This document shows positions 43,453 to 52,155 of a stretch of 64,000 bases of DNA, piece after piece. Made by a program: the position numbers and the translations under genes. Within the stretch, counting starts at the first letter, position 1; every line of letters starts with the position of its first letter. Source of the stretch: Fen-1077 sp050014355 (GTDB lineage Bacteria > Chloroflexota > Dehalococcoidia > Dehalococcoidales > RBG-16-60-22); assembly GCA_050014355.1 (NCBI GenBank), contig JBEKDL010000006.1, positions 1 through 64,000 of the forward strand, read 5' to 3'. The notes under the pieces were generated by a model, which saw only the letters and a list, made by a program, of their open reading frames with translations, was not told where the DNA came from and did no database searches.

Positions 43453-44502
43453 ATGGAACTGGCCAGCATTAACATAGTTGTCCGGGATGCCGATGCGGCT
43501 TTAGCCACCTATTTAAAGCTAATCGGGACCAATAACGTATCTGAATTAATCAAGCTCACGGGGTTAAAAGACGATACTGAAACGGTGGACGGCTACTGGC
43601 TGAAGACCCGCCCGCTCAACCTGGCGATATTGACGCCCCGCGGCGATAAGGGCAGAATGGGACAGTTCCACCAGAAATACGGGCAGGGTATCCACCATAT
43701 GCAACTGCACCTGGGCCAGGATGAGTTCGAGCAGACCTACGAGCGTTTCAACAGCCTGGGCTGGCCGGTCTCGAGGCCCAGTTACTTCGGTAAGTTTTCC
43801 GAGGCCGTCTTCTGGCTGGAGGAAAGCGGGCCACAGGGCGTGCCGGTCAAATTCGCCACCAAGGCCTACCACACTTTAAAGATGTGGCCGGAAGTGGTCT
43901 ATAATGATACCCCGCAGCGATTCGAAGTGGTCGAGATAAAAGAAAAAATCATCCGGCCGCGGGTGGACTTGAAGACCCCGGTGGTATCGGTGCGGGATTT
44001 TGAAAAACAGACACAAATCTGGGCCACGCTGCTGTCGCGCCCGGCGCGCATGCGGGAGGGTGGGGAGAGGCCTCCCGTTGACGATAGGAGGGGCAACCAG
44101 TTTATTGCCCAGATGTTCCAGTTCGCTAATACCAGTAAAATCAGCGTTTACCACGCGCTGAACCCGGAGGGCTCTATCCGCCGGACGCTTTCACGCTATG
44201 GCCGGGACTCGATGTATTATGACATGATATTCCACGTCCAGCGCGATGCCACCCACGAGCTGTGGCGGCAGTGGGAAAAAGCCGGCTTTTTCATGGTCGA
44301 CCCGAAGCCCTTGCTCAACACGGGACAGGGCAACGGGAACTATTTCTTCTTCATCCACCCGCTAAGCACCCACGGGGTGGTCTGCGAGTTCGTTTCGCAG
44401 TGGAATTTCCCCGAAAATGAAGAGGGCGATGCTTACATGGTCTTCGACTGGAGCGATTCCAGGGTATTTATGGTGAACCCGGACGTCAATGCAAAACATT
44501 GA
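43453..44502 (+). CDS. VOC (glyoxalase/epimerase-like) superfamily protein
   Basis: A 349-residue protein of two VOC modules. It opens ELASINIVVRDADAALATYLKLIG. Probable metal ligands are GIHHMQLHL (about residues 78-86) and, in the second module, HGVVCEFVS near the end, the His/Glu spacing seen in methylmalonyl-CoA epimerase and dioxygenase-like VOC enzymes. ATG 43453 follows AAAGGAG. Beside acyl-CoA genes, an epimerase or lyase acting on an acyl-CoA is the best guess; the substrate is not determined. Confidence 0.7.
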   Translation: MELASINIVVRDADAALATYLKLIGTNNVSELIKLTGLKDDTETVDGYWLKTRPLNLAILTPRGDKGRMGQFHQKYGQGIHHMQLHLGQDEFEQTYERFNSLGWPVSRPSYFGKFSEAVFWLEESGPQGVPVKFATKAYHTLKMWPEVVYNDTPQRFEVVEIKEKIIRPRVDLKTPVVSVRDFEKQTQIWATLLSRPARMREGGERPPVDDRRGNQFIAQMFQFANTSKISVYHALNPEGSIRRTLSRYGRDSMYYDMIFHVQRDATHELWRQWEKAGFFMVDPKPLLNTGQGNGNYFFFIHPLSTHGVVCEFVSQWNFPENEEGDAYMVFDWSDSRVFMVNPDVNAKH

Positions 44503-44579
44503 AAACTTTAAAGAAATGATTAACCGGATAAATACAAAACGGCCCATCCTGACGAACAGATGCCGGAAAGAGGTAGGCG

Positions 44580-44921
44580 ATGGTAAAGTTTGCCAGAGTT
44601 AGAATGATATTGGGCAAAGATGTAAAAAAGGGAGACCAGGAGTCTTTGCAGACGCTGTTTCACTCCATGGAAAGGTACCGGCCTATCACGCTGCTGACGA
44701 GCGCCGCGGAAGATGCCAACCTTAGAGTCGTCCTGCAGGGACTTGGCGCCACCGAACTGAAGTTGGGTGATGATATGCGAAAAGGACAGGTCAAGACCAT
44801 TATGACGCTGTTCTGGTACGCGGAAAGAGCCAAACCGATTGAAATGAAACATAAGGCTAGAGCAGGGAAAATTATCCCCATTGACATGACGCTGGCTCCT
44901 GCCGCAAAGCCTGCCGCTTAA
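44580..44921 (+). CDS. Hypothetical protein with internal duplication
   Basis: A 113-residue protein, ATG behind AGAGGTAGGCG. Residues 12-36 (GKDVKKGDQESLQTLFHSM, then ERYRPI) and 62-86 (GDDMRKGQVKTIMTLFWYAERAKPI in part) align as a repeat, so it is two related helical modules of about 50 residues. The C-terminus is Ala/Pro/Lys-rich. No family is recognised. It lies 77 bp after the VOC gene on the same strand and may be co-transcribed. Confidence 0.6.
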   Translation: MVKFARVRMILGKDVKKGDQESLQTLFHSMERYRPITLLTSAAEDANLRVVLQGLGATELKLGDDMRKGQVKTIMTLFWYAERAKPIEMKHKARAGKIIPIDMTLAPAAKPAA

Positions 44922-44961
44922 GAACGCGCGCCAAGACCGCTGCGCTGCAGCTAAAAAATTT

Positions 44962-46161
44962 TTAAATTACCCCATCATTGGCCATTTGGGCCAGTTCTGC
45001 CTCGGAGAAGCCCAGCATATTGCCGTAGACTTCAAGATTGTGCTCGCCGAGGAAAGGCGCCGGGAATTTGATGTTCCCCGGTGTTTTAGAGAACTTGAAA
45101 ATAGAACCCGCAGTTTTGACTTTGCCCGAAAGCAACTGCTCCACCTCGATGACCATCTCCCGGTTTTTAATCTGCGGGTCGTTGCATACCTGGGCGAAGT
45201 CCGGCACTGCCGAACAGGGCACATCGGCTTTCTTGAGCGCCTCCAGTATTTCGGCTACATTCTTCGTCTTTGTCCATTGCCCGATAACATCGTCGATTTC
45301 CTTTTTGTATTTAATGCGCACGTTTCCTTCGGCGCAGAGCGGCGAGCTCAACAAGTCGGCCCGCCCTATCGTTTTAAAGACGCTTTGAGTCTGGCCCAGC
45401 AGGGGCGCGGCGATGTACACATAGCCGTCTTTAGCGGGGTAGAGATTGGCGGGGGTAAGCCACTCATCGCCGTTGCCGTATCTTTGGGGGACTTTACCGT
45501 CTAGGAAATAGGTGGGGCCGCACCACATGGAGGTGGGGAGGAAGACGCAGTCCTGCAAAGACATATCGATGGCCTGCCCCTGCCCGGTACGGTTCCTGTA
45601 TTGCAGGGCTGCCAGGATGGCTACCGCGGTAAAGATGCCGGTCACCAGGTCCCCCATGGGCACGCCTACCTTAGTGGGGGTGCCATCGGGATAGCCGGTA
45701 ACGCTCATCATGCCTCCCATGGCTTGGGCCACCGGGTCGAAGACCACATCGTGCTGGCGGGGGCCGGTATGCCCGAACCCGGAAATGGAAGCGTATATCA
45801 ACTTCGGGTTCAGATTGCAGAGCTCCTTGCTGCCGAGGCCGAACCTGTCCATGACGCCGGGGGTAAAATTCTCGATCAGTACGTCCACCTTCTGCGCCAG
45901 CGACCGCGCGACTTCGCGGCCTTTTGGGCTGGTCGTGTTCAAGGTGACGCTTTTTTTGCCGCGGTTCAGCATGATAAAGGCGCCGCTTTCTTCAGCCGCG
46001 GTGCGGGGGGCGTTCTTGCGCGGCCCTTCCCCGCCGTCTTTCACCGTTCTTTCCACCTTGATGATTTCAGCCCCCAGGTCCCGCAGCAGCAGTGTGCAGA
46101 ATGGCCCGGCGTACCACATCGTAAAGTCTAAAACCTTGATTCCGTCCAATGCGCCGGCCAT
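44962..46161 (-). CDS. CaiB/BaiF family CoA-transferase
   Basis: The start chosen is ATG 46161 (AAGGGGG upstream), giving 399 residues; an in-frame ATG at 46197 adds 12 non-homologous residues. Signature segments: VLDFTMWYAGPFCTLLLRDLG, IIKVERTVKDGG, FTPGVMDRFGLG, and the catalytic Asp in KVGVPMGDLVTGI (family III CoA-transferases use an Asp that forms a CoA mixed anhydride). It moves CoA between an acyl-CoA and a free acid. The surrounding VOC, SDR and two crotonase genes fit a dedicated acyl-CoA pathway. Confidence 0.88.
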   Translation of the reverse strand: MAGALDGIKVLDFTMWYAGPFCTLLLRDLGAEIIKVERTVKDGGEGPRKNAPRTAAEESGAFIMLNRGKKSVTLNTTSPKGREVARSLAQKVDVLIENFTPGVMDRFGLGSKELCNLNPKLIYASISGFGHTGPRQHDVVFDPVAQAMGGMMSVTGYPDGTPTKVGVPMGDLVTGIFTAVAILAALQYRNRTGQGQAIDMSLQDCVFLPTSMWCGPTYFLDGKVPQRYGNGDEWLTPANLYPAKDGYVYIAAPLLGQTQSVFKTIGRADLLSSPLCAEGNVRIKYKKEIDDVIGQWTKTKNVAEILEALKKADVPCSAVPDFAQVCNDPQIKNREMVIEVEQLLSGKVKTAGSIFKFSKTPGNIKFPAPFLGEHNLEVYGNMLGFSEAELAQMANDGVI

Positions 46162-46390
46162 ATTGACCCCCTTATGATGATTTATTGAATCATTCATTGA
46201 ACATGCGTAGTAGAATATTCAGGTTAATTATAATTTGTTTTAGATGGCGGCGCAATGACGTTACTGACCTGACAAAGGGTTGACATAAAACAAATAATGC
46301 AATTTGTGCACGGACGTTGAACCAGTATATAATTGAACAGTCAAGTCCAGGCAATGCGCTTTTAGTAAACACGAAACCAGGAGGATTTTT

Positions 46391-47206
46391 ATGCCGTACG
46401 AAGCTATAAGGTATGAAAAGGGCGAAAATTACGGTGTGATTACCCTGAACCGTCCCGAGCGTTTGAACGCGATAGGTAGGCAGATGGTTACCGAGGTGCT
46501 TAAGGTCATCGATGAAATATCCGGCAGCAACGAAGTGAACGCGTTGATTATCACGGGGGCGCCGCGACCGGACGGCCGTCCCTGTTTTTGCGCCGGTGCT
46601 GACCTTAAAGACATCATGGAAAAGGGCTTTCTGCCCCAACTGCCCCTCCAGACCGCCATGCAGGCAATCGTCAGCGGCGATAGGAAAGGCGACGGCGCTT
46701 TCTGGGAGATTGTGGCCCGGTGCCCCAAGATTACCATCGCGGCTATCGACGGCGTATGTTCCGCCGGCGGCCTGGAGCTGGCGCTGGCCTGTGATATTAT
46801 CCTCGCCTCGGAGACGGCGCAGATAGGCGATTTACACATGAAAAATATGGGGGGTATCGGCGGGGCGGCCGTGACGGTAAACCTGGCGCGGCGCGTGGGT
46901 GTGGCCAGGGCCATCGAGATGGTCACGACTTCTGACTTTCTCGACGGCAAAGAGGCCCACCGCATTAATCTGGCCAACCACGTCTTTCCACCGGCGAAGC
47001 TGATGGAAGGGGCCAGGGAGCTGGCGAAGAAAATCGGCGGCATGCGGCCCGACGCTACGGCGCTGGTGAAATCGGCGTGCAACGCTATCTACAATATGGA
47101 CTACCGCACCGCCTGGCGCTACGCGGACGCCTGTTCCGCCGCCCTGGGTGCCGCGCCGAAAAGCGCCGTCCCGGAAGGAAGCAAAAAAGAGCCTCCTCGC
47201 AAGTAG
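46391..47206 (+). CDS. Enoyl-CoA hydratase/isomerase family protein
   Basis: A 271-residue crotonase: YGVITLNRPERLNAIG at the start, an oxyanion hole at FCAGADLKDI and IAAIDGVCSAGGLELALACD. In classical hydratases a second catalytic Glu lies in a GQPE segment; here the equivalent reads IGDLHMKNMGG with His at that position, so this is probably not a canonical 2-enoyl-CoA hydratase but an isomerase, hydrolase or other crotonase. ATG follows CAGGAGG. It is divergent from the CaiB gene across a 229-bp intergenic region. Confidence 0.8.
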   Translation: MPYEAIRYEKGENYGVITLNRPERLNAIGRQMVTEVLKVIDEISGSNEVNALIITGAPRPDGRPCFCAGADLKDIMEKGFLPQLPLQTAMQAIVSGDRKGDGAFWEIVARCPKITIAAIDGVCSAGGLELALACDIILASETAQIGDLHMKNMGGIGGAAVTVNLARRVGVARAIEMVTTSDFLDGKEAHRINLANHVFPPAKLMEGARELAKKIGGMRPDATALVKSACNAIYNMDYRTAWRYADACSAALGAAPKSAVPEGSKKEPPRK

Positions 47207-47212
47207 GATTGG

Positions 47213-47710
47213 TCAGTCTTTACCGATAATATCTTCTATTTCCTGGCGCGCGCGGGCGAGAACCTCTTTGATGCGGGGCCATTTCTCCGTCCCCGGGCGG
47301 AAAGTCCGCCGGCCGATGAGTTGCCACAGCCCGCCGAGTTCCTGCATGGCATCATGGAAATCCTGGTGGCTGTGCGGGCCCGACCAGTCTTTCATCTGCT
47401 CCTTGATCTTAGCGATGACATCCTGCCGCTCGGTCAGGAACTTTTTACCTTCTTCGGTGATGGTGTAGACCTTTTTGCCGTCACGCTCCGAAGAGCTAAC
47501 GTAGCCCATATCTTCGAGCATCTGGAGGGTAGGGTAAACGCTGCCGGCGCTGGGGGTATAGAAGCCGTGGAAAGAACCTTCTAGGGCGCGCATTATCTCA
47601 TAGCCGTGGCTCGGTTTATCTTTTACGAGATTGAGGATGATGTATTTAAGGTCGCCTTTTTCGAAGATGCGCTGGTGCGGGGGAAAGGGAAAAAACGGTC
47701 TGCGAAACAT
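47213..47710 (-). CDS. PadR family transcriptional regulator
   Basis: The start at ATG 47710 (AAGGAGA upstream) gives 165 residues. Winged-helix segment: ILNLVKDKPSHGYEIMRALE, then YTPSAGSVYPTLQMLEDMGYV with the PadR-specific GSVYPxLxxLE, then a wing GKKVYTITEEGKKFL. The C-terminal half is a helical dimerisation domain. PadR proteins repress efflux or detoxification genes. It is divergent from an MFS gene, with a palindrome over its own -10 box, so it probably controls both. Confidence 0.88.
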   Translation of the reverse strand: MFRRPFFPFPPHQRIFEKGDLKYIILNLVKDKPSHGYEIMRALEGSFHGFYTPSAGSVYPTLQMLEDMGYVSSSERDGKKVYTITEEGKKFLTERQDVIAKIKEQMKDWSGPHSHQDFHDAMQELGGLWQLIGRRTFRPGTEKWPRIKEVLARARQEIEDIIGKD

Positions 47711-47732
47711 GGTATTATTCTCCTTTTCGGTA

Positions 47733-47770
47733 TTGCGATATATCGTAACATATCTAAATAAATTTGTCAA
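47733..47770 (-). promoter_or_regulatory. padR promoter with overlapping palindromic operator
   Basis: Minus-strand -35 TTGACA (47770-47765) and -10 TACGAT (47747-47742) are separated by 17 bp. The perfect palindrome CGATATATCG (47736-47745), extended to TTGCGATATATCGTAA, covers the -10, a natural site for PadR autorepression. Confidence 0.65.
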
Positions 47771-47867
47771 TGACCGGCGTTGTAATTTACCGGTCGAAAG
47801 TATAAAATAGAGTCATTCTATCTCGTCTGACCGTAAAAAATACCCTGTAGTTCACCACCGGGGGTGA

Positions 47868-49160
47868 ATGGTGGTCTCGAAAGGACAAGCGATTACTGAA
47901 CCGCAACGCAAACAGCGCTCTTTTTTGTGGACTTCGCTGCCGTGGTTCATTATGGCCCACTTCGGCCACCACCTGCTGACGGCCCTGCCCAACCCGATGT
48001 TACCAGCGATAAGCACGGAGTTTAATCTGGACTATACCCATGCCTCCTTTGTGACAACCTCTTTTGCTATCGCGGGAGGCGCCGCCCAGATACCCTCCGG
48101 ATTGATGGCTGACCGTATCAAACCCGCGATATTGATAGCCATAGGTACGCTCGGGGTGGCGGTGGGCGGCATCCTGGTAGGTCTTTCGCACACCTATACC
48201 ATGCTGCTGGTCTGCCTGGTGGTCATGGGACTGATGACCGGCGGTTACCATCCAGCCTCGACCCCCCTTATCCTTGCTTCGGTGGAACCGCAACAGCGCG
48301 GCAAAGCGCTCGGCTTCCATCTCGTGGGGGGGAACTCTAGCTTCTTCATCGCTCCGATAATCGCCGGTTTTTTGATAGCAGCGCTGCCTGGCCTGGGCTG
48401 GCGTGGTCCTTTCCTTATATTGGCAATTCCGACGGCCGTTTTCGGGCTGATATTTTTTATCTATTTAACAAAGCGGGGAGGTAAAGGCCACGCCGAAGCG
48501 GCGCGCAAGCGGCTAGCCAGCGAGAAGCCGCCGCAGCCCGGGTATAAACGCCGGCTCATCTCATATCTGGTAATGATGATAGTCGGCGGCGGCGCGGGCA
48601 TGTCCCTCAATTCGTTCCTCACGCTTTATATGTCTCGCGTATTGATGCAGGACCTGCCCCGGCATACTGCCGACTCAAGGGCGAGTATTTTGATATCGAT
48701 ACTCTATCTCCCGGGTATTTTCGGCGGTCCGGTTATCGGGGGGTGGATATCCGACCGCATCGGAAGCGCTAAGATAGTAATCGCCTCCAACATTATCAGC
48801 GGACTGATAGTCTTCGGCGTGAAATCGTTTCCTCTGGGGTTCGCTTTCTATGCCATGCTCTTCATCATGGGGCTGAATATGGCCATCCGTATGCCGGTGA
48901 CCGAGGTCTTTATCATGAGCCAGACGCCCGCCAACCGGCGCTCCACAATCTACGGAATCTACTATTCAACGATGCAGTACACGGGCGCTATTTTCGCCCC
49001 TATCATGGGCGGGCTCATTCAAAAATATACTTTTAACACGATGTTTACTTTCTCGGCGATTACAGTGACAGTAGTGGCGATAGTAACGGCTTTCTTTTAC
49101 GGGGATGCCAAAGACCATTACTCTGACCCGACGCCGAACTCGCCAGTTCCCGCCAGGTAG
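47868..49160 (+). CDS. MFS transporter beside padR
   Basis: A 430-residue MFS protein, ATG behind GGGGGTGA. Spans can be traced from WFIMAHFGHHLLTALPNPML. The motif A-like loop is GLMADRIKPAIL. A long charged central loop (GKGHAEAARKRLASEKPPQ) separates the halves, and the C-terminal half has GGWISDRIGSAKIV. Probably an uptake or efflux carrier under control of the adjacent PadR. The substrate is unknown. Confidence 0.85.
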   Translation: MVVSKGQAITEPQRKQRSFLWTSLPWFIMAHFGHHLLTALPNPMLPAISTEFNLDYTHASFVTTSFAIAGGAAQIPSGLMADRIKPAILIAIGTLGVAVGGILVGLSHTYTMLLVCLVVMGLMTGGYHPASTPLILASVEPQQRGKALGFHLVGGNSSFFIAPIIAGFLIAALPGLGWRGPFLILAIPTAVFGLIFFIYLTKRGGKGHAEAARKRLASEKPPQPGYKRRLISYLVMMIVGGGAGMSLNSFLTLYMSRVLMQDLPRHTADSRASILISILYLPGIFGGPVIGGWISDRIGSAKIVIASNIISGLIVFGVKSFPLGFAFYAMLFIMGLNMAIRMPVTEVFIMSQTPANRRSTIYGIYYSTMQYTGAIFAPIMGGLIQKYTFNTMFTFSAITVTVVAIVTAFFYGDAKDHYSDPTPNSPVPAR

Positions 49161-49164
49161 ATTT

Positions 49165-50391
49165 TCACGATTCGCCCAGTAGCTTTTCGCCGCGCTCCAT
49201 CAATATTTTCTGGCGTTCCGGCGGCACTTTTTGGGCTTCCAGATAGGCCTTGAGAGCGGCCAGGGGCGTTATCTCTTCAGAGGAGTGGTTGCCCAGCCTT
49301 ATGCGTGTCTCACGCCGTATCTCCCGCGCAATGGTGAAATAGTGAGCGTCTTTCAGGGCTTCCTGCATTTCGCGGTAGCGGAGCTGCCCTTCGATTTGGG
49401 ACGGCAGGTCGAGGTTGAGGCGTACGATGGCATTTTTGATATTTTCCTTTTGATGGCTTAAAGCGTCCAGCACTTTAGCTGTGGGGTCGGGGTCATCCTG
49501 CCCCAGCGTGACCGCGATGGTGAGAAAGCGGCGCGCTTTCACGGGGTGGAAATCGAAAGTCACTTTGCGGCTGGTCTGGCCTGTTTCGATATCGATTACA
49601 TAGAACCCTTTTTCATCGTCTTCTTCACTGAAATCAATGCGCTCCAGGCTGCCCGCGTAGACCACGGGCGGGTTTTCCGCCAGCACCTGGTGCTTGTGAA
49701 TATGTCCCAGCGCAACATAGTCGAAGGCCGGCAGGGCGATGTTCGAGAGCAACAGGACCGGCTCCTGCCCGATGGCCATCATGCTCTCCGAGCCGGCCCG
49801 GGCGGCGCCGACCGAGACATGGGCGGCCAGAATAGCGGGCAGGGAGGGGTCAAGAACGACGGCCTGGCTACTGATGACCTGCGTCAGGGCTTCCTGCATC
49901 CTCTGGTTGACCTGCTCCAGGTTGAGGTTTTTAGTATCCTCGCGGCTCAAGAGGGCGCTGCGGCGGAGCCAGGGCAAAGCGCTCACCTGTACCGCACCGC
50001 CGGTGGTCTGGATTTTGAAGGTGCCGGGTCGGCTAGCGACCGTGACGTTTTTAACCGTTAGAGTGTCGAAAATCTCGGTGGCGGTGGCGCGGCCGATGGC
50101 GTTGGGCATATCGTGGTTGCCGACGAGGAGAAAAACAGAGATATCGCTGGAGGCGAGGCGGTTAATGCGCCGGGCGAACTCCCGCTGCTGGGTCTGGGTG
50201 GGCTCGCGGGTCTTATAGGCGTCGCCGCAGAAGAGAACGAGGTCGACTTTTTCTGCCAGGGCATAGTCCACGAGCTCGTCCAGAGAATTTAGAAAATCGC
50301 CCAGTCGCGAAGAAAGCCCGGTAGCGGGGTCAATGCGCCCGTAGTTTTCTACTCCCAGATGCAGGTCAGCGAAGTGGATGATTTTTATCAT
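49165..50391 (-). CDS. sbcD: Exonuclease SbcD / Mre11-like
   Basis: A 408-residue calcineurin-like phosphoesterase with all Mre11/SbcD metal motifs: IIHFADLHLG, FCGDAYKTREP, LLVGNHDMPNAIG, AAHVSVG and LGHIHKHQ. The C-terminal part is the capping and partner-binding region. It normally works with the SMC-like ATPase SbcC in DNA end processing, but no sbcC is adjacent: the 3' neighbour is the convergent MFS gene and the 5' neighbour is divergent. Confidence 0.9.
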   Translation of the reverse strand: MIKIIHFADLHLGVENYGRIDPATGLSSRLGDFLNSLDELVDYALAEKVDLVLFCGDAYKTREPTQTQQREFARRINRLASSDISVFLLVGNHDMPNAIGRATATEIFDTLTVKNVTVASRPGTFKIQTTGGAVQVSALPWLRRSALLSREDTKNLNLEQVNQRMQEALTQVISSQAVVLDPSLPAILAAHVSVGAARAGSESMMAIGQEPVLLLSNIALPAFDYVALGHIHKHQVLAENPPVVYAGSLERIDFSEEDDEKGFYVIDIETGQTSRKVTFDFHPVKARRFLTIAVTLGQDDPDPTAKVLDALSHQKENIKNAIVRLNLDLPSQIEGQLRYREMQEALKDAHYFTIAREIRRETRIRLGNHSSEEITPLAALKAYLEAQKVPPERQKILMERGEKLLGES

Positions 50392-50469
50392 ACTTTATTT
50401 TAATATAACTGATGCCCCAAGACCAGCTCACCTTTATCGCGTGACTTACCCAACACTCTCATATATAAT

Positions 50470-51261
50470 ATGGCGAGTAAGATGAATGATATTTCCATAA
50501 TAAACCCTGAAGTACCTGCTCTGCCCCTGCAAAAACGCGTCTGGGGCGGCTGGGCCACCGCCGGTTTCGGCGCGGTGATTATGGTGGTGCTGTTCCTGGT
50601 ATTGATATTCGTCGTGGTAATTATGGCAATCGTCATCGGAATATCGCACCGGGAGGTTCTTGACTCTGGTAACCTCTCCGATTTAATACGCTCTTACATG
50701 GGGCTGCTTGTTTCGGTGGCCGGTATTGTCTCCTACGCGGCGGGTACCGGGCTGGTGCTCGCTTTCGTTAAAGCCCGGGGGAGGGCTGGTATCGCGGAAT
50801 ATCTGGGGTTAAAAAGGATTAGCTGGAAGGTCGTGCTGACCGTGGTGCTGATTACGGCGTTTTGTGTTGCCTTAACGACTGTGATAGGCAATCTCCTGCA
50901 TATCGGCGAAAATGACACCCTCATGAACGACTTGTATAATTCATCCGTGTGGCCGGCACTGCTCTGGCTAGTCGTGGTTGTTTTGGCGCCGATTTTCGAG
51001 GAGTCTCTTTTCCGCGGTTTTCTCTTCGAGGGTTTCAGAAAATCCCGGCTTGGCGTTATCGGGACGATTATCCTGACCTCTTTCGTCTGGATGTTTTTTC
51101 ACCTTGGCTATGACCTGTATTCGCTGGCGGCGATTTTCCTGTTCGGCCTGGTGCTGGGCGCGGTGCGCTATAAGACCGGATCGCTCTGGAGCACGATGCT
51201 GATGCACGCCTGTTATAATATCGTGGGGATGACTCTGATTGCGCTTAGCGCCGCCGGCTAG
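50470..51261 (+). CDS. CPBP family intramembrane metalloprotease
   Basis: A 263-residue membrane protein with hydrophobic spans. CPBP/Abi motifs are clear: APIFEESLFRGFLFEG (EExxxR), WMFFHLGYD (FxxxH) and LMHACYN. This family includes eukaryotic CAAX prenyl endopeptidase Rce1-like proteases and bacteriocin-immunity proteins. The N-terminus is uncertain between ATG 50470 and 50482. Its role here is unassigned; it is divergent from sbcD. Confidence 0.85.
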   Translation: MASKMNDISIINPEVPALPLQKRVWGGWATAGFGAVIMVVLFLVLIFVVVIMAIVIGISHREVLDSGNLSDLIRSYMGLLVSVAGIVSYAAGTGLVLAFVKARGRAGIAEYLGLKRISWKVVLTVVLITAFCVALTTVIGNLLHIGENDTLMNDLYNSSVWPALLWLVVVVLAPIFEESLFRGFLFEGFRKSRLGVIGTIILTSFVWMFFHLGYDLYSLAAIFLFGLVLGAVRYKTGSLWSTMLMHACYNIVGMTLIALSAAG

Positions 51262-51270
51262 AGAAGGCGT

Positions 51271-51972
51271 CTAGTCCAGCAGTTTCAGGACTTCTTTCAG
51301 AGAGGTTATAACCGGTCCGTGCCAGTCTGCGACGCGAGGCTTATCCAGAACTATGTTGGATTTATCCTCATCCAGATTGCGGATAAGCACTGCGCACATG
51401 CCGACCTCCACCGCCCCTTGCAGCTCGTTACCGTCGCCATCGCCTACATAGAGGCAGGTCTCCGGTTTTACCGAGAGCTTCTCTGCCGCCATCCTGTAAA
51501 TGCGCGGGTCGGGCTTGCGCAGTCCCGCCGAACTGGAAAATATCGTCATGTCAAAGTACGGCGCGAATTGTGTGCCCGGCCAGAGTACCGGCGGCTCGGG
51601 CGAGCAGTTGCTGATGAGGCCTATTTTATAGCCGTCTGATTTGAGCTGTTTCAGCGTTGACAGGGCGTCTTTTTTAGGTGCCAGGGCGCGGGTGACCATG
51701 TCCAGCCTTACCCGGGAGGCGCTTTCAAGCTGATTTTTGGTTGGATTTATTTTGATTTCTTTACAGATGTATTCCAGGTTCTCTTCGAGAGTGCCGAAAC
51801 CTCCGGTAGAGCGTTCCCCGGCCGTCTGATACCACATTTTGATGAACTCATCGTGCGGGGCTTTCAGGGTGACGACCATCTCCTCTAAAGCGCTTTCGTA
51901 CTCTTCGCGGGAGAAAATATTCACCAGTGTTCCGTAAAAATCAAAAATAACGGCCTGGTATTTTTTATTGAT
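51271..51972 (-). CDS. HAD-superfamily hydrolase with a non-ATG start
   Basis: A phosphatase of the HAD family. Motif I, AVIFDFYGTLV, lies upstream of the first conventional start (GTG 51924). The frame remains open to a TAA at 51973-51975, and the only start-like codon in the right place is ATC at 51972, preceded by GGGGGTGAGGT. Motif II is LISNCS, motif III RKPDPRIY, and motif IV YVGDGDGNELQGA. Hence translation probably begins at AUC or the start has mutated from ATG. About 233 residues; substrate unknown. Confidence 0.75.
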   Translation of the reverse strand: MNKKYQAVIFDFYGTLVNIFSREEYESALEEMVVTLKAPHDEFIKMWYQTAGERSTGGFGTLEENLEYICKEIKINPTKNQLESASRVRLDMVTRALAPKKDALSTLKQLKSDGYKIGLISNCSPEPPVLWPGTQFAPYFDMTIFSSSAGLRKPDPRIYRMAAEKLSVKPETCLYVGDGDGNELQGAVEVGMCAVLIRNLDEDKSNIVLDKPRVADWHGPVITSLKEVLKLLD

Positions 51973-51990
51973 TTACCTCACCCCCTGTAT

Positions 51991-52089
51991 CCCCCTCTCC
52001 TGAAAGGCGAGGGGGAAGAAAAGAAGAGGGGCTGCGCCCCTCTTAGACGCTCCGTTCTATTTATTTGTCATTCCCGCGAAAGCGGGAAT
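51991..52089. repeat. Cluster of three palindromic repeats
   Basis: Three hairpins lie between the HAD and GlyRS genes. They are CCCCCTC/GAGGGGG (51991-52015), AAGAGGGGC/GCCCCTCTT with a three-base loop (52024-52044), and ATTCCCGC/GCGGGAAT with a GAAA loop (52070-52089). The last belongs to a REP-like palindrome that is common in bacterial intergenic DNA. They may stabilise mRNA 3' ends or be mobile palindromes. Confidence 0.6.
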
Positions 52090-52155
52090 CTACTTTCTGC
52101 CTTATTTAAATCTGGATTTCCTGTCGGGTCGGTAAAGACGTTAAAATTTTACCTC

